A stretch of DNA of 64,000 nucleotides from Luidia sarsii (Eukaryota > Echinodermata > Asteroidea > Paxillosida > Luidiidae): the NCBI GenBank assembly GCA_949987565.1, contig OX465119.1, positions 6,980,694 to 7,044,693 on the forward strand. The letters run 5' to 3'. The position numbers were made by a program, and so were the translations under genes. Under the pieces are notes generated by a model. The model worked only from the letters and a program-made list of their open reading frames with translations, made no database searches and had not been told where the DNA came from. The number at the start of each line of letters is the position of its first letter. Within the stretch, counting starts at the first letter, position 1. Shown here in pieces: positions 1 through 10,070 of this stretch.

Positions 1-505
1 AGAGAATGAGGGTTGCAACACTTAGTTATACAGGCAAACTATACATGTGGTTTTATTGGTACTGTGTAGGCCATGGCTCAAGGAATAGTGAACCAGGGCC
101 ACACACAGTGTACAGTGTACATCCTGTCCTGTTGGTGTGGCTCCTCATTTCCCATGCGGGTCATTCCATTTGTCCTATGGGTAAATCTGGTAAGTTATCC
201 ATAATCTACTCTATACCACTGTAGGGACATTCCAACATAAAACAAAAGGAACAAAAGAAAATTAGGGGGGGGGCAATTTCCATCTCCCCTACAATAAGTT
301 TATTTGTTAGAAAACAACTGTAAGGGCTGGCGGAAGTTTATTAATCATTGCACACGTACCGAGTGCACACACATTCAATTCAAACATGTACATTATTTCT
401 TCAAGTTTTGTTGTTCACTGTACTTGTTTATTAATGATTTATACACTAGACATGACTAACAACAAAACTTGCAGTTAAGGAAAATTTGATTAATTAATTA
501 ATTAA
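1..505. other. AT-rich flank, no gene seen
   Basis: No open frame here resembles a known protein and no paired splice signals frame a convincing exon. The stretch is AT-rich and ends in a run of TTAA/TAAT words directly before the candidate transposon that starts at 506. Confidence 0.5.
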
Positions 506-718
506 AGGGGATATGCAGTGCTCAGTAACATTTTAGTCCAATGTGTATCATATGCTAGAATAAACTTATTTCTACCCAAAAAACATAGTAAAATTATTTT
601 GTAACGGTTAGAAATTGTGTAAAAAAGTAAGAAAAGACGCGGGTTTTTGAAGCTGCGCGAGACCCAAATAAAAAAAAAGCCGTCGGATCCTTCTGTCCGG
701 AGTCCGGGAATTGTGACG

Positions 719-725
719 TATAAAA
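719..725 (+). promoter_or_regulatory. TATA-like box upstream of the P2X7-like gene
   Basis: TATAAAA lies about 80 bp upstream of the first recognisable coding exon of the P2X7-like gene, in a locally more GC-rich stretch. An ATG at 759 is in frame with that exon but is closed by TAG at 795-797, so the promoter to start-codon relationship is unresolved. Confidence 0.25.
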
Positions 726-797
726 ACGGACCCATATGTTCAACGGCTGTTTGCTGCTATGCCAGCTTGCACCGCTACCGTACTTGTTATACTGTAG

Positions 798-2546
798 TTG
801 CGTGAAAACAGCAGTTCAAATGTCGATGTTTTCAGTGACAATGAGGGGCCCAGTGACCAGTTGTCATGTTCCTCATACTCATTGGATGAGGATGAAAATT
901 CTGGTGATCACGTCCAAGAAAGGCAAGAGATTCAACCTTTCCAATTCGAGCCAGAATTGACGGATCAGGAGATAGAGGATCGGGAACGTGAAGCCAGCAC
1001 TGCGGCTAGTCATGATAGTGATCGACAACAGGACACACATTGGTAATGATAATTTCATCCCGTTTTATAATAATGCTTGTTTGTATTTGCCAGAAGGTGT
1101 TATGTAAGTCTACCTTTAGATAATCACCGATTTCGATTTCTCGTGGGGGTTTGAAGTCTCTTACTCTTCTTAGATTTAGAGCATACAGCGTCAGCTCGGT
1201 TTACACGGAGCCATTTTGTGTGCACAGTACATTACAATCCTGTACATACAGTACTGTAGGCCGATGCACACCTTGCTCGCACGGTCGATTGTATGCGTGG
1301 CACCGGAAAGTAGTACACGTCCGCCAGTGCAATATAGTCCCTATTTACGTGCATACTATGGATTAATCCCCTCTTTTCTCACGTCTTCCCTGTCTCTTCC
1401 CCCTTTTATATCCCACCTCTCTCCCGTCCCGTTGATACTCCCCACTCCTTTGTTTGTTTTCCCTTGGATCTCCCCTCTGCTTCCCACTCCCGTTTTGTCT
1501 TTGTGAAACTGAAAGTGAAAGGTCCTGCCACTGTGCTATGCTAGGCCATGATGATCGTAGTCCGAGTAACTTGGGCCCAACAAGTCACTTTTTTTTAATA
1601 GAATTTTGAAATTTGGAGGGACGGGTGACTGTGACCTACAATCACCCGTCCCTCCAAATTTCAAAATTCGATAAAAAAGGGCGACTTGTCGGGCCAAGTT
1701 ACTCAGACTAGGATGATCGTAACGTACATAATTATGTACATGGACATGTACATGTACATGTACATGTACAAACCCATGTACATAGGGCTGGGGTACATGT
1801 GTACGTAGTATAGTATGGTATACATCATTACATGTAATTATATGTGCAGTGTACATGTACATGTACATGTACATAATGGATATATTATATTTACTTGTAC
1901 ATACATGTACATGTACACCCACACGTACACATGTACATGCACACTGTCCAGTACATAATTTATTTTAGGCCTAATCCTGCTTTACTAAGTTTTTACGTGT
2001 AGAAGACTTGGATGAATAAGTTTGCGGTGACACCTTGTAAATTCTCTTTTGTTACTGTGAGTAAGTGTGGTTCTGAAAAGAACCGGAGGAACTCAATGTT
2101 TCAGTGTAGGCTACTCTGTTCATCTTCAGGAGAACAGAGTACATTTTTTGAAACATGGAGTTCCTCCGGTTCTTTTCAGAACCACACTTACTCACAGAAG
2201 AGAATTTACATGGTGTCACTGCAGGATGTTATCCTGCTATTCTCACCATGCAAACCTTCAAATCTCATTTGTAGAAGACTTATAAAAAACTGTATTTGTT
2301 TGGGGGTTTTCCTGCTCTTTTCATTTTCTTTTCTTTAATTTGTTATATTTTCTGCTACTCTTGTAGGTGTACATGTGGCAAATGCTCCATTATGCCTGAA
2401 CCGGAAACCTACAGGTGCTGCAGAGAGATTCCGCAGTTGCAGGAAAAGCTGAGAGAAGGTGACCTTCCAACTGACGGGTGTTTCACTGACCACCCGTGGT
2501 TTGAGGCAGTTTGCCTCAACCCAGCCACCTTGGGAGACGAGTTGCG
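798..2546 (+). CDS. P2X7-C-terminal-like cysteine domain protein, partial (two exons)
   Basis: Exon 798-1042 encodes an acidic, serine-rich segment ending in a FEPELTDQEIEDREREAS-type stretch. Exon 2367-2546 encodes WCTCGKCSIMP, a central CCREI, and TDHPWFEAVCLNPATL. The donor at 1043 and acceptor ending at 2366 join in phase and create the Trp of WCTCGKC. That Trp-Cys-Cys-Cys pattern with the later HPxFxxVCLN is typical of the zinc-binding intracellular domain of P2X7 receptors, and of many channel-less invertebrate proteins that carry only this domain. No P2X transmembrane or ATP-binding region is seen. The exon ends in phase 2 at a GTGAAC donor, and I found no downstream exon. An in-frame TAG at 795-797 separates the ATG at 759 from the first exon, so there is either an unseen upstream exon or a broken start. 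Possibly cargo of the surrounding TTAA-flanked element. Confidence 0.6.
1559..1709. mobile_element. Foldback MITE, family 1, copy A
   Basis: The two halves are near-perfect inverted copies starting AGTCCGAGTAACTTGG, with only a short unpaired centre. It is flanked by ATGATGATCGT (1548-1558) and AGGATGATCGT (1710-1720), a direct repeat matching at 10 of 11 positions. It lies in the intron of the P2X7-like gene. A second copy is at 5159-5303, and a right-end remnant lies at about 4846-4878. Confidence 0.75.
1737..1935. repeat. TACATG / TGTACA simple repeat
   Basis: Two clusters of alternating TACATG hexamers are separated by less ordered sequence. The word is self-complementary, so both strands read alike. 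A similar cluster is at about 5787-5876. Confidence 0.85.
2038..2209. repeat. Foldback element with about 50-bp arms
   Basis: The left arm, beginning CTGTGAGTAAGTGTGG at 2055, is repeated inverted, ending CTTACTCACAG at 2197. The loop is about 40 bp. The outer AAATTCTCTT is also inverted on the right side. It lies in the intron of the P2X7-like gene just before its second exon. Confidence 0.7.
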
Positions 2547-3876
2547 GTGAACACATTAGCCTACATGTATACAATTTGTTTTTGCATACTTGCCCATTTT
2601 GTAAAACAAGGAATGAACTTAAGAAAACCAAAATTAAAATCATTTGTAAACAAACTGAATTTGTGATAACTATTTTTGTGTTGAACCCCCCCTCCCCAAA
2701 AAGAGGAAAATTACGTGGATTCCCATAATTGTTGCCTTTGATTTTTTAAGAGGTTGGTATCTAGCAATAATCACAGATTTGTGTGCTTATTAACTGACAC
2801 TGACACTTATTTAATGTGCACTTTCTAAACAGCTCAATGTACCCAATATGCAATTTTCCATATAATAACAACTGTTTTTTTGTATCAAGTCACATGCATG
2901 TGTCTTTGACTGACAAGGAGCTACATGTAGTTCCATGACCCACGTGCCAATTTATTACAAACAAACTGGTGCTTACACAATGCATTCTAAACTGAATGTC
3001 CTCCTTTGAAACTTTTTAATCAACACATGAAAGTGAAAAACATTGGTTCCAGTGTGTTTTTCTGTACACTACATTTAACACATTTAATTTACTTTCTACC
3101 GACAGTAAATTCCGGCACACTGTCTACAGTGTTGAATATCCACCTTTACATGTAGGTATTGTAATGACACTGAATGGATAACCCTTGATTTAAAAGTAAG
3201 ACTCATGTGGTCAGTCCTTTAGTTAGTTTGCATCATCTATTGTTAACACTGGGTGGGCTTTTTCCCATCGTTGCTGAGCCAGTATAAAACCCCAGAGGGT
3301 CTACGATCAGGGAGGCATTTTTGTTTGGGATCTGCATGGGTGGGAACATCGCAGGACAGACTGGCGGTGGCTTATCAGTTTTGCACTTTGGCCAGTATGC
3401 ACTGGTTGTGCGGCCATCTTTGTTGTGTATAAGTTGTCCGTCGTTGTCAGTTTTCTTTTTGTACTGTAAGTTACTGTTTATTATTTTCTTACTGCTCAAT
3501 CCAGTGTTCCAAAGTATTTCGGTCAAGTCTTCCATCCTTGCTTTGGTTTTGATCTATGGCATGCTCATAATGATACTCTTGATTAATTATTTTTGTACTG
3601 GAAATGTTGTGTTTCCCAGAGTTGGTCCTTCATTTTGAGTGCGAGTTCATTTCCACTGGCGGGTGCAGCCTACTTTTACAATATAATACTTATAATCCTT
3701 TTCTTGCTAAATGAGTGCAAAGTTCTGGTGATCGCCAGATACGAAAAACCACTATAAACATATTTGGAAACATATGCACTGACCTATGCAGACCACCGCT
3801 CTCAGGCTAGATAAGCAATGTTATGGTAGGTCCTTAAAAACAGTTTATTTTAAGACTGAATAACAGTGTCCATTAC
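2547..3876. other. Non-coding stretch between the P2X7-like and recombinase-like exons
   Basis: I looked on the + strand for a third P2X7-like exon and on the - strand for the catalytic tyrosine-recombinase exon, and recognised neither. A TATAAAA word at about 3283-3289 sits before a GC-richer stretch that could be a promoter, but nothing supports a transcript. Open frames of about 100 codons here lack family resemblance. Confidence 0.35.
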
Positions 3877-4358
3877 AAATTGAATAAAATGTTCATCAGA
3901 TTATGGACTGATCTGTCGGCTCCATGTAGTTGTACCATCTGTACGAGGATCTGAGGTGTTATAGGCTCTTTTCTTGCTCTTGGTTTGGCAAGTGTTCGTT
4001 TGAGTCCCTCTGTGACTTGAACAGTCAATGGATTCTTCATGGGGTCATCCAAACTGGCCATACGATGTGCCCAGGTAATTGCTGATGAGGCACTTATAAT
4101 CGGCGATGGTGACGATGCTGTGTTGCTGATGTATACTAGGTACAATGATATCATATATGGATCGCCAGGAAGGGGAGACTCGTCGTGTGACAGTACCCAT
4201 TGATTCCATCGGGTAAAGGATGAGTTGTATTGGGAGACTGTACTTGAAGATCTTGAGCTCAGCAATATGGAAGGCAGCTGGCTGGCGAGAGAACTCAGGT
4301 CTTGGTTGTTGGCTACCCTCTTGAAACGCTGTCTCCAGTTATCACTGTTGAAGACTGG
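3877..4358 (-). CDS. Tyrosine-recombinase N-terminal SAM-like domain exon
   Basis: Reading the - strand, an acceptor (CTTAG before 4358) opens an exon of about 160 codons ending at a GTAATG donor. It contains the core of the SAM-like DNA-binding region of tyrosine recombinases: a SSTVSQYNSSFTRWNQW helix segment, LPGDPYMISLYLVYI, then GLKRTLAKPRARKEPITPQIL. The same layout occurs in integrase/recombinase-like proteins of DIRS and Crypton elements and in domesticated relatives. The exon is free of stops. The catalytic part (R, HxxR, Y) should follow, but I could not find it between 2547 and 3876, so this is either incomplete or a protein that keeps only the DNA-binding domain. The THAP exon at 5478-5631 lies upstream on the same strand and may belong to the same gene. 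Confidence 0.6.
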
Positions 4359-4442
4359 CTAAGCGAAGAGATAAAGAATAAAGTAGAAAAATTATGAGTA
4401 AAAATAATTATGACATCAACTTTATTGAACTTGCAAGAATAA

Positions 4443-4697
4443 CAAGTGACCGATTTCAATACTGGTCATTTGTTTTACTCACGTTTGGGGAAAAAGGAGA
4501 AATTTCCCCTCAGGTTATCAGGAAGATTCAAATTGAAACGGTATACACGCAAATCAATGACGTTTTGCGCGACCATAGGGGTCAATGCGTGTGTGCGCGT
4601 GCACACACTCACACAGACCCACTGCGCACAGGGACCTGTTTCTCCATTTACCAAACGTGAGTAAAACAAATGACCAGTATTGAAATCGGTGATTCTC
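4443..4697. repeat. Foldback element, about 45-bp inverted arms
   Basis: The left arm, ACCGATTTCAATACTGGTC through TACTCACGTTTGG, is repeated in inverted orientation on the right side. Between the arms is about 160 bp of unrelated sequence with CA-rich runs. It lies between the recombinase-like and THAP exons. Confidence 0.7.
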
Positions 4698-4879
4698 ACT
4701 TAATCCAAAGATGGGTGCATGGGACGGTTTCACGGGTGTTTTCTGCCAGGGGTTTTGGTCGGGGTTAGTCATGGACTCGAATACATAGTTAGTTTATCGG
4801 GTTTCCCAGCAGTTTTCCTTGGACCCTACATCGCCCGAAACCTCAATTTTTTTTGAAAGGGCGATTGTAAGGTACTCGG

Positions 4880-5080
4880 ACTAGTAGTAGTACGGTACTA
4901 CTACTATACTACTAAGTACTACTACTACTAGTAGTAGTACTAGTAGTAGTACTAGTACTTAGTAGTACTACTACTACTTTGTACTAGGTACTAGTACTAC
5001 TACTAACTTGTACTAAGTACTAGTACTACTACTACAGTACTAGTACTTTAGTAGTTAGTACTAAATAGTAGTACTAGGCA
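4880..5080. repeat. (ACT)n/(AGT)n microsatellite with palindromic switches
   Basis: Tracts of ACT and its complement AGT alternate several times, so the locus can fold on itself. A short outlier of the same repeat is at about 5403-5425. The remnant of MITE family 1 abuts its left side. Confidence 0.85.
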
Positions 5081-5158
5081 AGAAGATATAAAATGGGCCT
5101 AGCGTAAGCTTGGGTCTCAAAAAAGAAAGACAGTGAAGTTTAAGGGTGCAAAAGAACT

Positions 5159-5303
5159 AGTCTGAGTAACTTGGACCTGACAAGTCACCCTTTTTTTATC
5201 GAATTTTTAAATTTTGAGATTCGGGTGTCTACAGTCACTCGAATTTCAAAATTTAAAAATTCGATAAAAAAGGGTGACTTGTCGGGTCCAAGTTACTCGG
5301 ACT
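5159..5303. mobile_element. Foldback MITE, family 1, copy B
   Basis: It has the same termini as the copy at 1559-1709 (AGTCTGAGTAACTTGG), with internally inverted halves. The flanks both contain CAAAAGAAC, giving a target duplication of about 9-10 bp. It lies on the 5' side of the recombinase-like exon when read on the - strand. Confidence 0.75.
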
Positions 5304-5477
5304 ACAAAAGAACAAACAAAAGTAGTAACGTACATGTAGTTGTAGTTAACTTACCCTTTGTGTTTCCCGTTTTGGGTACGCTGACCTGAACCTCTTTCTA
5401 GGACTACTAGTACTAGTACTAGTGCTTAGTGGCAGTGCTTTAGTAGGAGATGAAGTGGAGGCATTCTCATCTTGGTT

Positions 5478-5631
5478 TTTTTTTTTATAGAAGGCACCGA
5501 GGAAGGTTTCATTAGCAGCCGCGATCCAGCGATTCCGAATTTCCGCTTCAGCAGCGACGAAACTTGGAAGTCAGCTTCGAGGAAATGGGCACTGCACACT
5601 CTTGAAATTGAATGGACCGATTTCTTGAAAT
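5478..5631 (-). CDS. THAP zinc-finger, C-terminal half (exon)
   Basis: On the - strand this reads SRVCSAHFLEADF, then about 18 residues, then LLMKPSSVPSI. This matches the second half of a THAP domain: the C-x2-H zinc ligand pair in VCSxHF, and the closing (L)KPxAVPxI motif. The first half (C-x2-4-C and the conserved Trp and FP) should be on an upstream exon between 5632 and 6260 and was not recognised; a TACATG repeat lies there. THAP domains bind DNA in P-element, Kolobok and ISL2EU-type transposases and in many host factors. The nearest coding exon downstream on this strand is the recombinase-like one at 3877-4358. Confidence 0.6.
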
Positions 5632-5786
5632 CACATCGCGTACTATTATTATTAAGTATTATTGACGAACCGTATTCATTGACGCTCGCAGTCGCATACT
5701 TTGCTGGATGGAAACGTGAATGTCTGATTGTACAACTACAACTTTTACAAGTAAAAGTTTACAAAATTACTGCACACTCACCGTAC

Positions 5787-5876
5787 GTACATGTATAATG
5801 TACATGTACATGTACAGTACATGTACAGTACAGTACAACGTACATGTACATGTACACACACTGTACATGTACAGTA
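5787..5876. repeat. TACATG / TGTACA simple repeat
   Basis: A dense run of TACATG and TGTACA words, the same type as at 1737-1935. Confidence 0.85.
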
Positions 5877-6570
5877 TTTTTACAGCAAACTTTGTGACAG
5901 GGAACAAGACTAATTGAACCCACAATCAATGCTAGAATCTGGACACCCGACTATCGTGCTGCATGATATAATGCGCGACGCGGAGTGATTCAGTATTGCT
6001 TGCCGGAACTGTGCATCACAGACACAATTTTCGTGTCCGTTCTTACGCGTCACGTTTTATCCAATATTTGTTTGCTGCCCTCACTGACGTTATTTCGCCA
6101 TTTCAATGAGGAATCCAATTCGGGCCTATACAAAAACACTCGAAAATCACCTTTTATTAAAAAACAAAAACAAAAAAAAACACCCATACTTAGCATAGCA
6201 TTATTTAGGCAACTAAATACTACCATATTAAAAAAAAAAAAACACCGGTGCATATCCCCTTTAATTTAATTTGATTAATTAATTTCATTCAACACTACAT
6301 GTAATACAAGTTTTTTTGCTATCATTTTGACCGCAGTCGCTAACCGCGAGGCTTAGTTCATGTGAACAACTTCTTGTTTGTGAAATTTGAACCACCACTA
6401 AAATACCCTAGCTATAACACTGATTGTAGATGTATACATTGTACGTGTATCAGGGTTCATTATGTGTACGCGCTTTACGTTTGGTGCATGCACGTATGTA
6501 CGCGCGCATATGTTCGCCTACTTTATCCATTAAAAAGAAGTTCAGGCCCTGGACTGATAACTCACTAGCA

Positions 6571-6848
6571 TCCCTGCATGGGCCCGTACGGATGTAGCTA
6601 CATGTATATACTGCATGCAGTTATACACTCGCGAGAAATTTTTCAACTTTGATGGCCGCAGCCCACTTCCTAAACAACTCAGGTCTCTTGTCCTTGTTGA
6701 GAACTGCATGGAAAGATTTCCCCAGCTTTTTCCCGCTGGCATTTTGACATCAAAAAGCCTGGCAGTAAGTACACCACCGTTAAGCTCGCGAGTGTATAAC
6801 TGCACGCAGTATATACATGTAGGTACATCCGTCCGGGCCCATGCGGGA
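6571..6848. mobile_element. Small inverted-repeat element with about 60-bp arms
   Basis: TCCCTGCATGGGCCCG at the left end and CGGGCCCATGCGGGA at the right start two inverted arms, which continue through the TATACTGC and TATACACTCGCGA segments. About 150 bp of unrelated sequence lies between them. No target duplication is evident. Confidence 0.65.
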
Positions 6849-7009
6849 GTTTTCCGTTGCGATGTCATACCCCCCGCAGTGACTGGCCGGCCATTCGAAA
6901 AGATGGCGGTTTGCAGGAACCCTAATTCGACCACCGAATTCCATGATTTTTCCCTCTTTATGAAACTTGTAGGTGAGTAGCACATAGGTATTTGTATGTT
7001 GTTTTTAAC

Positions 7010-7190
7010 ACCCAATCAGATAAGCCAACATTTTTCTCTGGGTTTCATTCCCCTTTTATAAGCACTCAGTGCTTTGCCTGATGCCCGATGAAAAAACATC
7101 AGGCAGCTCGGGCAGGATTTGAACCCGTGACTCCCGCTCTCTAGTACAGATGTCTTAACCACTTGACCACTGAGCTGGTCGATGTCATGA
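7010..7190 (-). repeat. tRNA-derived SINE-like repeat
   Basis: On the - strand there is a tRNA-like head: A-box-like TGGTCAAGTGGTTAAGAC and B-box GGTTCAAATCC, followed by a hairpin-like CTGATG/CATCAG tail. The order suits a Pol III-transcribed retroposon. It is not a good functional tRNA because the acceptor arms pair poorly. Confidence 0.55.
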
Positions 7191-7366
7191 TGCAATGCTG
7201 TACCCATTGGGGGGAGCTGTTGGTAAAGCCTGCCTGCTACTACAAATACTATACGAGTGGTTAGGGAATAATGAAAAATGAGTTTGCAATTTTACCCTAC
7301 CTCTCGTGATCCATAGCACTTTTTACCCTTCATCTGACACAGATCTGGAGGGTATAAATTTCCCAA

Positions 7367-7545
7367 GTCTATGTCACTCATACGTTACCTGTATAGCAAA
7401 TACATAAATACATAAATACATAAATGCATAATTCTTATTGCTGGCAGGCATTCCCGCCAAGAGTTTTAACAATAGCGCCCTCCAGCGCCCACCCACAGTG
7501 CCTCGTGGAAATAGACGCCATGTTCTCGTCCTTTTTTTCTTAGCG
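7367..7545. repeat. DIRS-A left terminal inverted repeat
   Basis: It begins GTCTATGTCACTCATACG, contains a short ATACATAA tandem run at 7398-7430, and continues through AGTTTTAACA and GCGCCCTCCAGCGCCCACCC. The right end carries the same sequence inverted. The outermost 40 bp also pair with the internal complementary region at about 25612-25650. Confidence 0.85.
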
Positions 7546-7727
7546 TAGCAGGCGGTAGGTTGTGTTGTTTTTTAGCTCCGCTAAATTTTCAACTTACCGT
7601 GTGTTCGTTCCCGTTCTAAGAGCACTATTTCTGGAGAAGCGATATTAGTTGTGTGATTTGGTGGATAAAAATTTCAGTGCTTTTGTAGAAGTGCATTTTT
7701 ATTCCTGTTTTCTGATTTGTGTTGGCG

Positions 7728-9086
7728 ATGAAGCACTTTGGGAGGACTCAGGCTGTCGCAACTGGGGACGTTCCTCATCTGGGACAGACTGAGCTCTCTG
7801 AGGTTTGTGCAGGTGACGGTCCGTCCCCAAATCATTCCTCCGGTCAGTCCCCTCAGCCAGTAGCGGCTGGGGAGGCCGACAGTCCTGCCGTCCGGGGAGG
7901 GGACTTTAATCAGTCCCCTTCTTTTCCGATAACGGCAGGACATCCAAGCGCAAGGCTGCCCCCGGCAAGGGTCGAGTTAAATCGACGGCCTCGGCCGAGA
8001 CGACAAAGCTTAAGAGGGGGCGTACGCTCAAGCAGCACTCGTGTTCAAGGGTTCATCATACTTCCCCAGTCCAACCACCGGCCGCGGGCTTGTCAGTCAA
8101 TTCCATGACTAGTTCCCCGTGGCTCAGTGGTGGTTACGCGGACGAGGAGGATGAGACAATTCAGACGCAATGCCTCTCCATTTCGGAGACGGAATTGCGC
8201 CTTGTCCAGAGAGACATGTTTCGGGTGTTGCAGTTACCCTCGGGTTGAGCCTGCTCAACCCGAATACCAGTCTATTAAGTGCCGCAAGGGCTTAGCGGTA
8301 GACAAGGGTAAACCTTTCCCAGTCTTACCACTGGACAAGGTGTGCGCTGATAAGATCAACAACACCATGTCCGGTGAAAAGTGGCGAACCGTTGCTAGAC
8401 TAGCCGCCAACTATTACAATTTCCCAGAGTCAGAATATAAGATAATTATTGCGACTCCCTCCATCCCAGGATAAATTGCAGCAGACGAGGAATCCCACGG
8501 CCAAAAAGGATAAGGATAAGGTCCATGAAAATGTTGGACTCCCCTCACTTCATGGCATGCGGGCGTCCTCTTTTTCTCTCCTGCTTCCGAGTACCTGGTC
8601 GCAGGTTTCGAGGATGAGACGGCGGTCCTGGCTTATTTTCTGGCGGCCGGTTTCCATTGTTTGGATTTTGTCCTCTGTTCCCTGTTGGAGCAGTTCGCAA
8701 GAATTGTGACTCTGACGTCTACGGTTCGGCGGGAGAACGTGCTGGACGCTCTTTTTCTCCCATCGCCGGCTGCGCATGGGCGCTTTGAGAAGCTCCCTCT
8801 TTCCGGCAGTGACTTGTTTGCCGGCAAGTTTGAGGAGATGATGCAGGCGGAGGCGAAGCGCCTGGAGGCGATGGAGAAAATCAACCTGAAAAAGTCTCCT
8901 TCTCCGGCATCTAAGACTGCTCTGGGGAAGGGCAAGGCAACCTTCACTATCCGTGTGGGGTGCCTTTCGTGGCCGCGGACGGGTTCACGCGCTGCACAGA
9001 CGCAGCCAGCCAGCCAACCTCGTGCCTTCTCGGGCCGTGGTTTCAAGTCATCAGCCCCCAGTTATCCCGGGGGCTGGTTCAAGTGA
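7728..9086 (+). pseudogene. DIRS-A gag-like ORF, frameshifted
   Basis: The coding potential starts at ATG 7728 with a proline/serine-rich N-terminus and moves between frames at about 8110, 8460 and 8660. The last segment contains LLEQFARIVTLTSTVRREN and a Met/Glu/Lys-rich helix. This aligns by eye with the DIRS-B segment LDQFTRVSLLATSSRRANV at about 14.7 kb, followed by an R/P/S-rich tail. Its position before reverse transcriptase and its similarity to DIRS-B identify it as the first ORF; its biochemical role is not evident from motifs. Several frame breaks make it non-functional. Confidence 0.6.
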
Positions 9087-9123
9087 CCTAATTGACTCTT
9101 GGTGATCCCCTGCCATCGGACCC

Positions 9124-10030
9124 GTGGGGGGTCGCCTTCGAGTATTTGCGGGGTCCTGGGTTTCAATTACGTCAGACAGATGGGTGCTTGAGACGATCCG
9201 TGGCAGTTACGCCCTCAAGTTCACGAGCACCCCTCTGTCGGACATGCTTGTCCGGCCGACACCGATTCCGGTCGACCCGATCAAGTGCCATTTTCTCGAG
9301 GAGGAAATTCAATCTCTTCTCGAGAAGGGTACAGTTCGCGCTATCCCACCCGGGAGTACGTTGTCGGGCTTCATGTCGACTTTCTTCCTAGTACCCAAGA
9401 AGGAAGTCTACGAGTGGCGGCCGGTTCTAAATTTGAAACCCTTAAACAGGTTCATTCGTCCCTGGCGTTTTCGCTCAGGATTATTCTAGAATCCATACGT
9501 ACGCCGGCGTGGGCAGTGAGCCTGGATCTAAAGGATGCGTATTTACACGTCCCGATCATACAGGAACACAGGGAATTCCTGCGTTTCCAATACAACGGAG
9601 TACGGTACGAATTCATGGTGCTCCTGTTCGGCCTCTCCACTTCTCCGTGAGTGTTCACTCGTATAGTGCGAGCAGTCGGCGCGGCCCTGCGGCAGCGTGA
9701 AGTGATCATATTTATGTACCTAGACGATTGGTTCGTGGTGGGACACTCCCAGGAGGCCATATCCGCAGCGTTCGAGCTGACATGGCGTCTCGCATCAGAT
9801 CTCGGATTTCTGGTCAATTTCAAGAAGTCCCACCCGCTCCCTTCGCAGTTCCCAAACTTCCTGGGAGCAGCCCTCGACCTTCAGATGGGGATTGCCCGCC
9901 CAACGGAGGAACGCGCGTCGAACCTCCAGCAATGCGTGTCCCTCTTCTTGACAGTGCCAGAGGCCCCGGCTCGGGCGTGGCTCCGGCAACTGGGTCTCAT
10001 GTATGGTAGATGTCGTAAGGTTTTGCAGAC
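9124..10030 (+). pseudogene. DIRS-A reverse transcriptase, broken
   Basis: The reverse-transcriptase motifs run in order: STFFLVPKKEVYEWRPVLNL, SLDLKDAYLHVPI (catalytic Asp), LFGLSTSP and IFMYLDDW (catalytic Asp pair). The frame changes near 9430-9480, and a TGA at 9648-9650 replaces the usual Arg codon of TSPRVFTR, consistent with one C-to-T change. Coding runs up to the TAA target site at 10031-10033, where the Harbinger element interrupts it. The RNase H part resumes at 24095. Confidence 0.85.
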
Positions 10031-10033
10031 TAA

Positions 10034-10070
10034 TGCCCGGTTCATACTTCCTGCGAATTGCGATGTGAAG
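10034..10070. repeat. Harbinger left terminal inverted repeat
   Basis: TGCCCGGTTCATACTTCCTG and onward, mirrored at the right end. The target copy TAA is at 10031-10033. Confidence 0.85.

Larger units (their letters stand above)
506..6260. mobile_element. Candidate TTAA-flanked DNA transposon carrying P2X7-like and THAP/YR-type genes
   Basis: Both ends carry the 12-bp inverted repeat AGGGGATATGCA: at 506-517 on the + strand, and as TGCATATCCCCT ending at 6260. Each copy is flanked on its outer side by TTAA (502-505 and 6261-6264). TTAA target duplications are known for piggyBac and Kolobok elements, and Kolobok proteins carry THAP domains. A THAP half-domain is present inside on the - strand, with a tyrosine-recombinase-type SAM-like exon downstream of it. 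A P2X7-like cysteine-domain gene lies on the + strand. No catalytic transposase domain was recognised. The inverted repeats are short and the flanks are rich in TTAA, so the boundaries could be coincidental. Smaller foldback repeats and microsatellites sit in the introns. Confidence 0.4.

Noticed and set aside
1737..1935. CRISPR-like array
   Set aside because: The units are self-complementary hexamers without spacers: a simple repeat in animal DNA.
2296..2366. Extension of the P2X7-like exon upstream of 2367
   Set aside because: The frame is open, but the acceptor TCTTGTAG and the in-phase join that creates the Trp show that the exon begins at 2367.
798..2546. A P2X7 ion channel
   Set aside because: Only the cytoplasmic cysteine domain is present; there is no transmembrane segment or ATP-binding loop. 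Many invertebrate proteins carry this domain alone.
3233..3535. Catalytic half of the recombinase on the - strand
   Set aside because: The 100-codon frame has none of the R, HxxR or Y boxes, and its composition is not that of a folded domain.
6615..6980. Host gene on either strand (long overlapping frames)
   Set aside because: The frames overlap on both strands across an inverted-repeat element and lack family resemblance or splice support.
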